A DNA stretch of 64,000 nt from Oscheius sp. JU75 (taxonomy: Eukaryota; Nematoda; Chromadorea; Rhabditida; Rhabditidae): assembly GCA_037178855.1 (NCBI GenBank), contig JASJZC010000007.1:2232001-2296000 (forward strand), written 5' to 3'. The stretch's first letter is position 1; each line of letters begins with the position of its first letter. Under the pieces are notes generated by a model, which worked only from the letters and a program-made list of their open reading frames with translations, made no database searches and had not been told where the DNA came from. Shown piece after piece: positions 1 through 11,925 of this stretch. Made by a program: the position numbers and the translations under genes.

Positions 1-2750
1 GTAGAATCCGACTGTTGAATCGAGAAGGAGAAAAAGCACAAGACACTTTGGGAGGATTGTCAGCATGACCAACTGATAAGGAGCTCTTCAGTTTCTCTCA
101 TCTTTTATAGGCCTTATGAGAAACACTTTGTAGACGTGCAGGAACCAGATTAAAATCTTCAACTTTGCATACGGAACATTCTTTATAGAGCTCCTGGTCG
201 CTTCTATGGTAATCTTCTTGGTAACATAGGCATTTGAGATTAAAAGGTTATGTATTCCGCAACGGAAACGTTCGTATAGTGATGTTACCTTCAATGTGGT
301 CCTTAATTCGAAGTTAGTGGATGTAATAGACATGTTTTCAATCAGGTGATCCTCACATATGCGAAGTTCAGTAAAACTATCTAATCAATCCACCATTTGA
401 CAATGAGTTTTGGTTCCAGAGAAGCCGCGTGTTCTGAGATGTATGAGCTGATTAACTTCGTACCTAAGTTTTCTGAAAGTTTCCGATACATTGCCAGACA
501 CTATTTTCTACATTTTCTTCCTTCGACTGTCATTAACGTGAATGAGATACAGGATCTTCTAAACGATTCCCTTTATCTCATTCACGTTAATGGCAGTCGT
601 GTAGGTTTATATCGTTAACGCAAAGGCTACAACTGTTCCTGATAAGTCAAAGGTTTGCTTGAACAATGCGAGACTGAGAAGTTTAATGCGCCCCTTATCA
701 GTCTGTCATTTTAGGCTTTACTAAAAACATCGGCTGAGAAATCACAAAATGAGAAATTCGGTTTTTACGGCAAGATCCCTGCGAATGCTAATGTTTTCAA
801 CTGTGAAGTGGGAACTCATACATCTCGGCTGTCCCAGGACCATTTTTTCAAAATGTCAGGTGAACCACACTACCTCTGACGGAATTTATGATAATGCTAT
901 CTCTAAATACATTTTCGTCAAGGAAAATCGATGCTGATGTTGGCTTCTCCGTACAGATATTCAAATTTCTGTTTCATGGTTTGCGATATCATGTTCCGAT
1001 CTATACTAGTTTCTTTTTCACTAGTAAAATCGTTTTGCGTCTTCCGTGTCAAACGGCTATTTTAGACTAACGGTCATTCGTCATGTTTTCAAAGCTCTCC
1101 CACGCTTAGAACTGACAAATCTAAAGTTTTAAAACGTTTCTAACGCTGACTGGCTACCTAGTCCCTTGGCAGAAGTAGACGTGCTGGCTTTTGTTTGATG
1201 CTGCCGGACCTACGGACAGTTTCCCGCTTCAGTAATATCGAAACGGGGCCATGCCAAACGTTGTTCGAGCATTTCCTTCATTATTCATGATTTGCTAGCT
1301 AAACAGTAACAAAAACAGCTTATACTAATTGCTAGTCAAAGAACAGGCTATGTCATTTCACTATGAAGAAAGCTTTAGCACAAAAGGTTTAATCTACCGT
1401 GATGAATGTAGGAGTGCTGGCGTAGTTTCCTGTTTCCATATATAACAATTGATCTCCATCTTTTGCCCTCTAAGATTTTCTCTTCACTGGGTGTCAAATT
1501 TGAACTTTCATGGCCTATTTTCCGATCAAAAGCAACACAAAAGAAGTTGTGTACCGAGGGCGTAAATCAGTTTAGGTGAACATCCAAACACCGCCCTGCT
1601 CCTTTGAGGAAACTCGAAAAAGCGTTTCAGTTTACCGTGAACGCCAGTTCCGGATAACAAATCAGGCGCGAATAATGTCCGAATCCGCCAAATTTGGTTC
1701 ACTCCTAGATCTTTCTTGGTAAAAGCTCCTAGGTCTTTCCTGTTACTTGCTTCTACTTAGACATTTTCTGTTTTGGACCCAGTACCGCCCCCTTTATGGG
1801 TTTCGGAGAATTACTCTCTGAGACACCCTTTCTGTGGTAGACCTTTCTCGAAGTCTCTCGTGTGAGCTTTTTTCAACGAGATACGTAACATCTGGTTTAA
1901 AGTTAATTAGCCTTTTGTCTTCGCATAATTGACGGCTCATCTTTGCGCCCATCTTAGACTTTACCCTTGTTCTTTAAACGTAGATCTAATTTCACTATTA
2001 GCTCTTCTGGAAGTCTTGTCAATCGTCAATTATGCCTTGCTGCGAACATAGCTAGATTAGCTCAATCTAAAAAAGAGCAACAGCTATTATGATCAGAATG
2101 GCATTAGTAACTTTGCAATTGACGATCTAGCTTGATAGGAGCTGTTCGACAAACTACAAGTAGAGCAGCTATAAGTTTTTTTTCGGGTTTCTAGGAATTG
2201 TACCGTTTGATGAGTAGGTATATAGCTTTTAGTGCAATTATAACGGAGTTTCAGCTTTGAAATATCATCATCTGTTCAGTCCCCGTACGAAAAGTATAGG
2301 TTTCTCTGTTTGAATGACTACTTGAGGATAGTCATTGTTCTATCATTTTGTAAACGACCGTGGTTAATCGCTCTTTCCACAAGTCAATGCTCACTCCTTC
2401 TAAACTTAATGAAGAACGACTAAGCCCTAGCTGAGCTTCTGAAACACAAAAGTTCGCGTACTTTCTTTCAGACCTTTATGGAAAAGCAAGGTCTAGGATC
2501 TCTGTTTCGAAATGTTTGTTGCCCTCGGCCGGCAACTTCTCATTTGGTCCTTTCCAATAACTTAGACAGGAAGTTTTTATGCTTCGCTAAGCAGGGGTGG
2601 CGGCGTCTTCTAGTAATCTGAGTGTTCTGTCAGCAAGTTTAGCCACGATCCTTCCTTTATAGATCATCTCCTCCTACATTTCTTTACATCAGATCCCCTC
2701 TTTCTGTTGATTAAAGCTCTTCGGTTCTGTTAAAAGAAGTCGGATTCCAG
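1..2750. other. Gene-poor stretch
   Basis: No reading frame here has splice signals, a signal peptide or a recognisable motif. Short ORFs on both strands look like chance. The only structured element seen is the inverted repeat at 524-599, listed separately. Sequence is ordinary mixed composition without obvious tandem repeats. Confidence 0.5.
524..599. repeat. 26-bp inverted repeat forming a hairpin
   Basis: The arms at 524-549 and 574-599 are reverse complements over 26 positions, with one difference that would be a G-U pair in RNA. The loop is 24 nt. It lies in a gene-poor stretch and encodes no convincing protein. The size resembles a small-RNA precursor, but the near-perfect pairing is also what a palindromic mobile-element remnant would show. 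Confidence 0.75.
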
Positions 2751-2756
2751 GCTGGA

Positions 2757-3165
2757 ATGAATTTCATGCTCACTATCTTTGTTTGCGGTCTCCTATTTTC
2801 TTCATGTATGGCTCAACAAGAGGTAAGAGAGTTTCTCGAAGAGTAGACATAGACAAACAGAATGTTCAGGATGTAGCTATGAGGTGCGGGTTCCTGTACT
2901 ACTTGCCCTGTTTAAAGGTCTGGGACTGTATCTATAAAAACTGTGGCTTATGTCTTTATTTATTTTTCTCGAGAATTCCTTTCCAATTGGTTTTTTTTTA
3001 TTTATCAGTTTGGAGCAAGCTGTGGTAGTGCTTTTCCTTACACATCTTTTTCAGCCACAATTGGATCGCGAAAACGGCCTCCTTGGGTTAGAAGCTCCTC
3101 AAGTGGAGTACCTACAGCGTCTTCGTGATTTCCCCTACAGTAAGATATTGTCCTCTATACAATAA
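2757..3165 (+). CDS. Small secreted peptide (74 aa), unrecognised
   Basis: Three exons (about 2757-2822, 2870-2917, 3055-3165) join in phase 0. The start lies six bases after an acceptor-like ATTCCAG, consistent with trans-splicing. Residues 1-19 or so form a signal peptide (MNFMLTIFVCGLLFSSC, then MAQQ). The mature part begins with a short segment containing two cysteines eight residues apart (RCGFLYYLPCLK), followed by a charged tail ending ...RDFPYSKILSSIQ. The stop overlaps an AATAAA. The pattern of signal peptide, small disulfide loop and polar tail suggests a peptide hormone or neuropeptide precursor, but I cannot name a family. An alternative acceptor at about 3009 would give a different 77-aa protein ending at 3128. 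Confidence 0.45.
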
Positions 3166-4467
3166 ATTCTGATCTTTTAGACCCACCCTCCTACGGCGAA
3201 AAGAAATCACATTCCAAGTCATTCCGTCCGAGAATACCTCTCCTTCGATATTAAAATCCCGCAATAAATCTTCCCTGTTGGCATGTAATAGACCGACCCG
3301 CATATTCTTATAGCAAAGTGACGTTGTTACCAGTCGGCTTTGACGAAAGATGATGCGTCGGATCTTGCAGGGGGTAAAGTAACTGAATGGATGATCTGGG
3401 AGGAATTTGTAGCAAGGAAGGATCAAACGTATATTGGAAACAACTGAAATATTGCCTCCGCAAGTATGCCTTTTACAATTCAAGACTCAAGTATAGTTAA
3501 CAGACATCCTAAAATCTTTCAGCAAAAAGGCGTCTTCCCCCTATTGGCGCGATAGAAAATATGTCTAGGTCCAGGGACCAAGAATCTAGACAAAGAAAAA
3601 GCGTTCTTCGTTAATTTCTCCGAACTGAATATCTTTTTTGCCCATAATATGTTCACGGTTTTACTTCTCCCAGGTGCGATAGTTCAACAAAACAAGTATC
3701 ATGGTAATGGGTATGTGATCTGTTCACTACTTAACCATCTGAACAGCAAAGTAATCGCTTATAGCGATGCGGAGCATGAAAGTACGTTGACATATCGCTG
3801 AAAAAACTGCTGAACAACTGGAAAGGTCTTTATTATTCTCACCTAAAGTGATTCTCGAATGAAACGGCCAACACGGTGGTTTGTACACGCCTATATGCGT
3901 CTGTATACCTGTGTACCTAAAGTGTGCGACTTCAAAATCTTTCAATATATATGTCCATGTTGAAAGCTTTTCCATAAAGTTGAATTAATGTTCCATTTCC
4001 ATATCTAAACTCAGACGCTGAAGTACTCGCTTTTGTGAGCAGCGTTAATCGATTACCGTAAAAATATTCTATCGTATATTCGCCGAATTATCATTAAGCT
4101 AATAGATATCATTGTGATTATCTCCAATCTTTGCTTCCATCTCATTTCTTCATCAAAACGCAATCGTTTGGTGCATGATTGTGCTATAAACCGACAAAAT
4201 GTTGCCCGGGCATCGTCGCGAGACCTGCTCCGCATAGTGAGCCGTCGCCATGTCGATATATGTACCGGTTGTATCATAATATTGTGATAAGGTAAGTGTT
4301 AACTTCAAATTTTTGGAAACATTTTAAAAGTATACGTGTGTTATGAGAACAAAGTTACGTGAACATCAGTTTTTGCAAAAAAAGTGAGCTTCTTTATTAA
4401 AGCGTTTACAGAAAACTCATACGACGGCATCTTTTTACTTATTATTTTAAAGATTCAGCTGGTTTAG
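3166..4467. other. Intergenic, no supported gene
   Basis: A 123-codon minus-strand frame (3112-3483) overlaps the end of the upstream peptide gene. It shows no splice or start context and I treat it as chance. Nothing else stands out. Confidence 0.4.
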
Positions 4468-6935
4468 ATGGGTGACAGTCCACCTTACTCAAACTCCTCG
4501 ACTAGTTCAAGCGGACATGCTTCTCCGAGACACGGGACTTATCCAGTAATGAATTTAGTGTGAGTTTTCTACATTTGACTTTTGAAATCTATCTTTCAGC
4601 AACGGTCGTATCGAAGCGATGGGTTTGCATTTGCTCAGAGGAAACATGTCTCCAGAAGAGCCCATGACACCGGACAACAACATGTCGCCAGTCCCTCCGG
4701 AAACAGCAGATTTTGCTCCGTCAAACGAATCATCGTCGTCTACGGTTCCTAGTCCTGTTCAGAGGTTGGTGTTAGTTTCCTTAAAGTTTTATTACAGTTT
4801 ATTACAGTCGTTCACGACTCATTGAGTCCCTAACATTCTTTTATGTTTCCTACTAACTTTTTGTAGTATCTCACCTCCAGCTATAGCGCAATCGTCATCA
4901 GTTCATCAGTCTACTCAACCGGCTATGGTCCACAGGGTTGATCCTGATGATGTATGGACTGGAGGTATTCCACCGCCTATTCTTCTTCCACAAACCTGGA
5001 TCAGGGAGCCGAAACCGCCGCCTGTGATTGAAGAGTGAGTTTTCCCCTTTTCTGAATTTTTTAATTCTTCCGACATCAGCCTATTATATATCGTTTCGCA
5101 GCCATTGGAAATCTTATCTTTCTAACTCTTTTGGCTAGTTATTCCTAGTAAACAGTGAAAAAAATGTAAAGTAAAGTCGATATCAGCCAACTATTTCTTA
5201 TATTCTGAAAGGAGCAACTACTGAAGAAAAGTATGTAATTTTCAGAAAAAACTTTGAGAAGAGAGCATTGAACGAGCTCACAGCATTCTTGACACGAGAG
5301 ACGGAAAAGAACTTTGGACGATACCCATGCTGTATGATGAAACTAGGAGATAGGTTCGAAAAGTTTGATATCTCTGGTTCGCTATAAAAAAAAAAAACCT
5401 TGTTTTAGAATAGAAGAAGTAGCTGAATGGGTAATCAAAGCGGGAAATAGCCACAAAGACATGCGATATGTCAGTGGAGTCACAAAGAGAACACACTATC
5501 CCAAGTGGAACGATAAGGAAGAAGTCTGGAATCGGTCGATCTTGGAAAGAGAATACTATTGCAGATTTGGTGGTAGGTACAACTGGATTCATTTCATTTC
5601 AAGCGTTCAGAAAAGATCTTTGGATATGAGCAGGTGCCGAAATGTCCGGCCCGGTTCAATGTTGCCGTTCGGGAAAAGGATACGCCAGAAGAGCATTTCG
5701 TGGTCGTTGAAGTCAGCAATCTACACGAGAACCATCCGGATCCAGGCAAGATTTTCCATTTTCAGCCTCTTGAGGAATAGATTACGCATATAGAACTGAG
5801 ATTGAACGAATAGGCTGCTTTATACAACTACTAAGCGTTTCTATCATGATGAAACTTTTTTCTAAACTTTAAAGATATCACAAATAGAAAAAGCCTATCG
5901 ATTACAAACAATCTCTTTCAGCTACTGGACGGATCCATGGCTTCGACTACTCAAAGATCAAAATCGAATTAGGAACTGTGTGTAGCTATAGAGACAACGA
6001 AGAGAACTTGGAAGATGCCAGGGCACGATCCAGGAAGCGATTTCATTACGACAAATATGTTGATTCCTACGTACCAAGAGAAAAGGTAGTTTATACATCA
6101 ACTTGTAATTTTATCCTCACTTACAGTTCACCACAAAGCCTCCTCTTGATCCAAGGGATCCCAAGGCTTTGTTTCCTCGACACAATCCGTACCACTATTC
6201 CAAATTCAATGCCGCTACTGGACAACTTGTCATCCCTGTGGAATGGCTGCCAGTCGGATGGATGGATAAGAACAGGAGTCTGACCCAGGAGCAGATTGAC
6301 AACTGGAACGAGAAGCAGCAGGCCCAATTTGACGAAGTCATGAAAACCTGGGAGCCTTGGGAGAAGAGAATGATGCTCTTCCAGCTTCAACAGCTGATTC
6401 GGAACAGAGATGCTTGCGAGTCTCAAGCAATTCCTCAAGGAAGTAGACAGCGGCAGTCCGAGATACTCGAAGTTCAATCCAGACCCATTGAGAAGAAGCG
6501 AACTGTTGAGAAGTCACTCGACGGTGGCAATTTCGGACGCGGCTCTAGACCATTGAATCCTGTAGGAGGACGACGTCGATACAATGGCATTGAAGAATGC
6601 CTTCCGGAAGAACAGTCATGCTCAACGTCCGAAACTGTTATCGGCCCATCGTCTTACCGTACGATACCGCCAAATTCCCCGGAGCCGATAGGTGACGTCT
6701 GTCGACCACATCGTCTCACAGGAATGAAACGTTCATCTGTTCCATTAGTTCCGATCCAACAAGCACTGCAACGAATGGCTAAACAGCGCGGAAGTTCAGA
6801 GGTTGGTTTACCTATTCATGAAGTTTTTGCTGTCAAAAAATACTGTATCAGCACTAATTTATGTCTTTACAGGAAGACGATCTTCCGACCGACTTGTCAG
6901 ACATCGAGTCTCCGACGGGAACAGCAGAGTTCTAA
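4468..6935 (+). CDS. Uncharacterised multi-exon nematode protein
   Basis: The start MGDSPPYSNSSTSSSG follows an ATTCAG acceptor-like site by nine bases. Successive exons keep frame through short introns. The first ~130 residues are Ser/Pro-rich and probably disordered (RGNMSPEEPMTPDNN). A more ordered centre follows (FEKRALNELTAFLTRETEK, EVAEWVIKAGNSHKDMRY, ARFNVAVREKDTPEEHF, RIHGFDYSKIKIELGTVCS). Then comes a Trp/Pro-rich piece (VEWLPVGWMDKNRSLTQEQ, KTWEPWEKRMMLFQLQQL) and a basic and acidic tail ending ESPTGTAEF at a TAA at 6933-6935. One junction works only with a GC donor (about 5746, CCAG|GCAAG) to an acceptor at about 5930. I do not recognise the family. The domain order suggests a regulatory or RNA/protein-binding scaffold, which is inference only. 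An AATAAA at about 7194 may be its poly(A) signal. Confidence 0.7.
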
Positions 6936-7893
6936 GTGTTAAGTGTAAATAGTTTTGGTTTGTATATTTATTCAAATTCCTGACGACCATCATTTCCCTC
7001 GCAGGTCGTGTTTACTCATAATACAACTTTTTTTCGCATTAGCAAGGGGTCTATTATTTTTTTATCCTTACTTTTGGTGTACATTCCTGTTTTTTTAGCT
7101 TGTGGTCTTTGTCTCCGGTAATTCCTAGTTTTTCTTAGGCAATATTTTTCCACATCGATCATCCTTCATCTCTAACAACGTTTTGTATCCAAAAAATAAA
7201 CCAAACAATCTCTTTGCTGGCTATGTTCAAGTGATGCTATTTATTTGAACTACGGAGAATGGGAAAGGAAAAGTCGTAAGAAAGGTGGTAGAGTTACACT
7301 TCTTGGCACGTGACCTTTTTTTTATAGCAGCGTGCTTGTGATGTACCAGATAACCTGGTTCTATTCGAAACGTTCTTTTCAAAGTCAAACTTTTAAAGAG
7401 GAAATCAAACTTTTTGTAGAAATTCCAATTCTTGAAGCTCTGCTTTCCACGGTTTTTCCACTGATTTATCGAAATTGTATATAGACACCGAACTTTCAAA
7501 GAAAACACACAAACTATCAATATTAAAAGTGACCCACCTGATGCACACGCTTTTTGACGGTAATCGATGTAGCAGTATTCTTCTCATCTGTGTCTTCTGT
7601 ATGTCCCAAATAAAACTTCCTAACTTTGCAATGACTCCAAAAATCAGACAACTGATTTTCCGGAAGGTTTGGGATACTTTTCAACGTGACCTAGCTTAAT
7701 TCAGATGGATCGAGTTGCAGTTTATCGAATGTGCGATACAAACCATTCGGTCAGGAGAGAGTTGTGTCAAATTAGAGAAAAAGACGTTAGTTATATCGCA
7801 GATATTTGCATTGAGCTGAGAAAGCTTGCTCACGTTTTCCTCTTTTTTTCCAAGTTGTGCTATTCAGAACTATCCGGAACTAGCTCACATGAC
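6936..7893. other. 3' flank and spacer
   Basis: T-rich 3' region of the preceding gene with AATAAA near 7194, then sequence with only short ORFs. No gene supported before the mariner element. Confidence 0.4.
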
Positions 7894-9162
7894 TATTGGG
7901 TTTGCATATAAGTCTTTTCGCTTTTTTTTAAAAATGTCCTTTGTCTTGTTTACAACAATGACCGAGCTGTTGATCTAGCACCTCGTGTAGCTCACTCAGT
8001 CCTCTACAACCACCATGCAAAACACCGCTTCCCTTCTTCTTATTCTCCTATCTCTGTTCGTTTTGATCCGGACCATTGATGACCTGCCACCCTACCATCT
8101 GAGACATGTCATGTTAAATGAGTTCCTCAAAAGTACGAATGGAGCCCAAACGGCGGCTAATATCAACGATGTTTATGGCCAAGGGATGACGTCTACGAGG
8201 GTATGCCAGTCGTGGTTCCGTCGTTTTCGGTCTGGGGACAAAAGCGTCGAAGATGAGCCAAGGTCAGGTCGACCAACAAGTTTCAATGAATCGAAGCTGC
8301 TGCAGCTCGTGAACGAGAACAATCGGCAGACTACCCGTGAACTAACAGAGGCACTGTCTGTCAGTCATTTCGCAGTGGAACATCATTTGAAGCAATTGGG
8401 ATTTACGAAGAAACTGGGCACATGGTTGCCGCATGACCTCAGTGACGCCCAGAAGTGGCAGCGCATGTCCGTCGCCCATTCTCTCCTGTCCAGGTATGAG
8501 AGGAAATCCTTTTTACCACGCCTGGTGACGGGGAATGAGAAGTGGATAATGTGTGTAAACTTCCGAAGGAAGCGTCAATGGGTGGGTCCAGGGCTGACAC
8601 CAAGTCCTGATGTGAAACCCGACACTCATTAAAGAAGATTAGGCTCTGTGTTTTCTGGGATATCGAAAAAGTGGTGCACTGGGAATTGCTGGATGTTGGA
8701 ACTACCCTTACGGCCGCCATTTATAGCCAGCAACTTGAAAAGGTTGCCGCTGCACTTCGTCAGAAACGGCCGCTGAAGTCGAATGTCATCCTGCAGATGG
8801 ACAAAGCGCGCCCCCATGTTGCAAAACTCACTCGCTCCAAGATCCACGACCTGGGTTGGGAGATTTTACCCCATCCTCCATACAGCCCGGACCTTGCCCC
8901 TTCCGACTATTATCTGTTCCGAACCCTCAACAACGAGCTTGGAGGACAACAGTTCGATTCCGACGGCGCACTCAAAACCTGGTTGACAAACTTCTTCGCG
9001 TCGAAACCCAAGGTGTTCTACGAGCGTGGCATCCGTAAGCTACCCGTGAAATGGGCAGACGTGGTGCATCATAATGGTAATTACAACGAATGAAAAAGTT
9101 GTTTGGATGTCAATAAATTTTTGCATTTGAAAAAGCGAAAAGACTTAGCTGCCAACCCAATA
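7894..9162 (+). mobile_element. mariner-family DNA transposon, defective
   Basis: The ends are TA followed by ~30-bp terminal inverted repeats. The left starts TATTGGGTTTGCATATAAG; the reverse complement of the right starts TATTGGGTTGGCAGCTAAG. Both continue TCTTTTCGCTTTTT. Length is 1269 bp, the usual mariner size. It carries one transposase gene on the plus strand. TA at both edges fits mariner TA target duplication. The transposase is broken (see its entry), so the copy is not autonomous. Confidence 0.93.
8096..9093 (+). pseudogene. mariner transposase, frameshifted
   Basis: The N-terminal helix-turn-helix half is clear (WFRRFRSGDKSVEDEPRSGR), followed by the linker and catalytic domain. 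The frame breaks at about 8628-8634, where a stop interrupts the protein and the match resumes in another frame to 9093. In the catalytic triad the first Asp position reads GNEKW instead of GDEKW (Asp to Asn). The second Asp is present (LQMDKARPH) and the third lies in HPPYSPDLAPSDYYLF. Frameshift plus loss of a metal-binding Asp argue for a dead copy. The upstream ATG at 8015 adds a hydrophobic stretch that is not mariner-like, so I start the homology near 8096. Confidence 0.88.
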
Positions 9163-9316
9163 CTTGTCGATTAACATATCTGTAAGATCTAAGCACTCTT
9201 TGATCCGCGCTGGCTGTTTCCATGTTCTAATAGACGGCTTCTTTATTCTCCGAATAATTGTCACAGACTGGCGCTCTCTCTATGTTTTCAAGCGAAAGAG
9301 AACATGTGGTCGTCTG

Positions 9317-9870
9317 TACAGGGTGCGCGCTAATTACCTGCGCGGTACGCGATAATCTTTTTCGACTGCATTTTTCACGTTTTTGCGTGTGTTATCATTT
9401 TTTAGTATTTCGTCGTCGTCGTCGTCGTTGGTGCTTCCAACAGGACAGTGCACCTGCATACAAAGCAAGGATCGTCCAAGGCTGGTGCCGCCGCGAATTA
9501 CCCGACTTCATCGCTCACATGGATTGGCCTTCGAACTCGCCTGATTTGAATCCTTTGGACTTCTCTGTATGGGCCCCTATCGAAAAGAAGGCCTGTTCTA
9601 TCCGCCATCCAAATTTGGACTCATTGAAAGCTGCTCTCATCAAAGCTTGGGACGATTTGGACAACAACTACCTCCGTGCCACCTGCGATGCGTTCAAGAA
9701 GCGTCTTCGACTCTGCATTAATGCCAAAGGTGATAATTTCGAATAATTTCGATTTTATGTTGTTAGATATTCTTCAATAAATATCCAGTTAAATTTTTAG
9801 AAAAAATTATCGTATAGTGTGGTTCCTACACTGCAATACATGCGCGCAAGTAATTGGCGCGCACCCTGTA
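9317..9870 (+). mobile_element. Tc1/mariner-like internally deleted element
   Basis: TA-flanked inverted repeats beginning CAGGGTGCGCGC lie at 9319 and, reversed, at 9868. The outer ~28 bp match well. The right-hand repeat is about 63 bp long, while the left lacks ~25 bp of its middle before matching again at GATAAT. At 554 bp it is far shorter than an autonomous element. It retains only the C-terminal third of a transposase (9404-9746). It sits 155 bp from the mariner copy. Confidence 0.85.
9404..9746 (+). pseudogene. Tc1-like transposase C-terminal fragment
   Basis: The fragment has the Tc-type catalytic region: FQQDSAPAYKA (second Asp), then WPSNSPDLNPLDFSVWAPIE (third acidic position in the Tc/maT-like motif), and ends at a TAA at 9746. 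The N-terminal DNA-binding domain and first catalytic Asp are absent, so it cannot act alone. It could be moved in trans by a full-length relative elsewhere. Confidence 0.85.
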
Positions 9871-11252
9871 GATCGTGCCTCACTTTTCTGAGGATTAAAT
9901 GGGTTTTCCTTCCCTTTCGGCTCATGGCCAGCTATCAATTTCAGCTACTCGAAGGTTGAACTATTCTATGTGAAATTGAAAAATTGGAATTCTATGTGAA
10001 ATTGAAACATTGAAAGAGTTGTATGATGACTATGCCACCCACGATGGCTACTGTACGTCAATAATATAGGCGTGTCGGTCTCTTTTTTCCCTGTAGCTGC
10101 CCCACTCTCGGCAGGTGCGTGGGAATGGGCGTGGCTAGCTGACGCCACACACCCACCAAAGGGGACGGCTCTAATGTATATTGCGTCGAAACTCACTTGT
10201 TATGACACACATCTTGTAAAGTTCGGAGAAACAAACCAATAACTCCTCGAAAAACAGATAGGAACGAGCTGCCTCGCATTTTGAAGTACCAAAATTTTGC
10301 TAAACTGAGATAAAATACACCTCTACTGGTTCTGTCGTTTGCGACTTATGATATTCAGGCTTTCCAGATATATTCAATATCTGCTATCTTACTGAGCAGG
10401 TACTGCTTTTCCTCACCCTTTTGCTAGGTCGCGCCTTTACCATTGTTTATAGCGCGTAAGTCGATTACATCGTCCCATTGACAACTTCAGTTGCTGCTTC
10501 TGTTTTGTGAAACATGCGAATGTGGCACGAAGTAAATGTTCCCATCTTGGCTCACCTGCATGTACAACTTTGGTTTTCTAGGTCACACCTGTCCGTCTTC
10601 GATCACGCAACCTGCTTAAAACAAAGCACGGCTCCGGGGTGGTTATCCGAAAACGGTTTGATCGATTTTTCAGCGATTCTGTTCATCCGGGACGGCCCCT
10701 TTTCGAACACGCACACACGCAACACTCTCATCCTCGACCGGCTGTAGGCTTTTCTAGTCTGCGCAAGGATACAGATCTACCGAAAATATGAATGGTGGAA
10801 TGTACCCCGTTGCGCAGACGAGAGTCAGGCTTGCTGTACTACAATACTCGTATCTTGTTAGCTGAATGTTCGCGAAGGTCTGCACCCGAGAATCTTCGGT
10901 CGAAGTCTCGCAGTAGTTGCTTTCCTCAATAGCCTGACAAAAACCTCGTCTGTTCAGTTAATGCTTATATTTTACAAGAATGACAAAGTCACAGAGTTCA
11001 TAAAACCCTGTGGAAAAGTCGTGGCTATATTCCCATTCAATCGGGTGACGATGAAGACGAAGTCCGGGAGATACAGTTTCACTTGTGAGTCGAATTTTCT
11101 ATCTATTCAGCCCCCGTTTTCAGACTCCCCGAGCAAATTCAGAGCATTCTCCAAACTTGACTCGAGTTTATTATGGGAATGTACTGTACATACACAAGGA
11201 GTATCCATTTTATTTTCTGCGCAACAAGTTCAGCAACAACGACTATAACCTC
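9871..11252. other. Intergenic, no supported gene
   Basis: Only short, unsupported ORFs. A ~24-bp unit (TTCTATGTGAAATTGAAA...) is imperfectly repeated in tandem near 9963-10012. No gene or RNA motif recognised. Confidence 0.4.
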
Positions 11253-11925
11253 TATTGGGTTGGCAACTAAAGTCTTTTCGCTTCTTCAAATGCAAAAATT
11301 TATTGGCTTCCAAACAACTTTTTCATTCGTTGTAATCATCATTATGTTGTACCACATCTGTCCATTACACGGATAGCTTACGGATGTCGCGCTCGTAGAA
11401 CACCTTGGGTTTTGACGCAAAGAAGTTTGTTAACCGCCGTCGGAATCGAACTGTTGTCCTCCAAGCTCGTTGTTGAGGGTTCGGAACAGATAATAATCGG
11501 AAGGGGCAAGGTCCGGGCTATAAGGAGGATGGGGTAAAATTTCCCAACCCAGGTCGTGGATCTTGGAGCGAGTGAGTTTTGTAATTGCAAGTTTGCAAGT
11601 TGTCCATCAGCAAGATAACCTTCGATTTCAGCGGCCGTTTCTGACGAAGTGCAATGGCAAACTTTTCAAGTTTCTGGTTGTATATGGCGGTCGTAAGGGT
11701 AGTTCCAACATCCAGCAGTTCCCAGTGCTTCCCAATTCCCGATTGTCAAGCACCACTCCTTCGATATCCCAGAAAACACAGAGCAAATCTTGTTTTTAAG
11801 TGTGTCTGGTTTTACATCACGACTGATTGTCTGCCCTGGACCCACCCATAGACGCTTCCTTCGGAAGTTTACGTATGTCACCCACTTCTCATGTAGTAGT
11901 GGGCGATAATTGTCAATCTCCACTG
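11253..11925 (-). mobile_element. Truncated mariner copy (3' half), minus strand
   Basis: It begins with the same mariner terminal repeat as the 7.9-kb copy (TATTGGGTTGGCAACTAAAG at 11253). It then reads in reverse through the C-terminal transposase half up to the region equivalent to the first catalytic Asp (...HEKWVTYVNFRRKRLWVG at about 11880-11915), where similarity stops. Several frame breaks are visible. It is an older, 5'-truncated relative of the 7.9-kb element. Confidence 0.85.

Noticed and set aside
3112-3483. 123-codon minus-strand ORF
   Set aside because: Overlaps a better-supported plus-strand peptide gene, and shows no domain, splice or start context.
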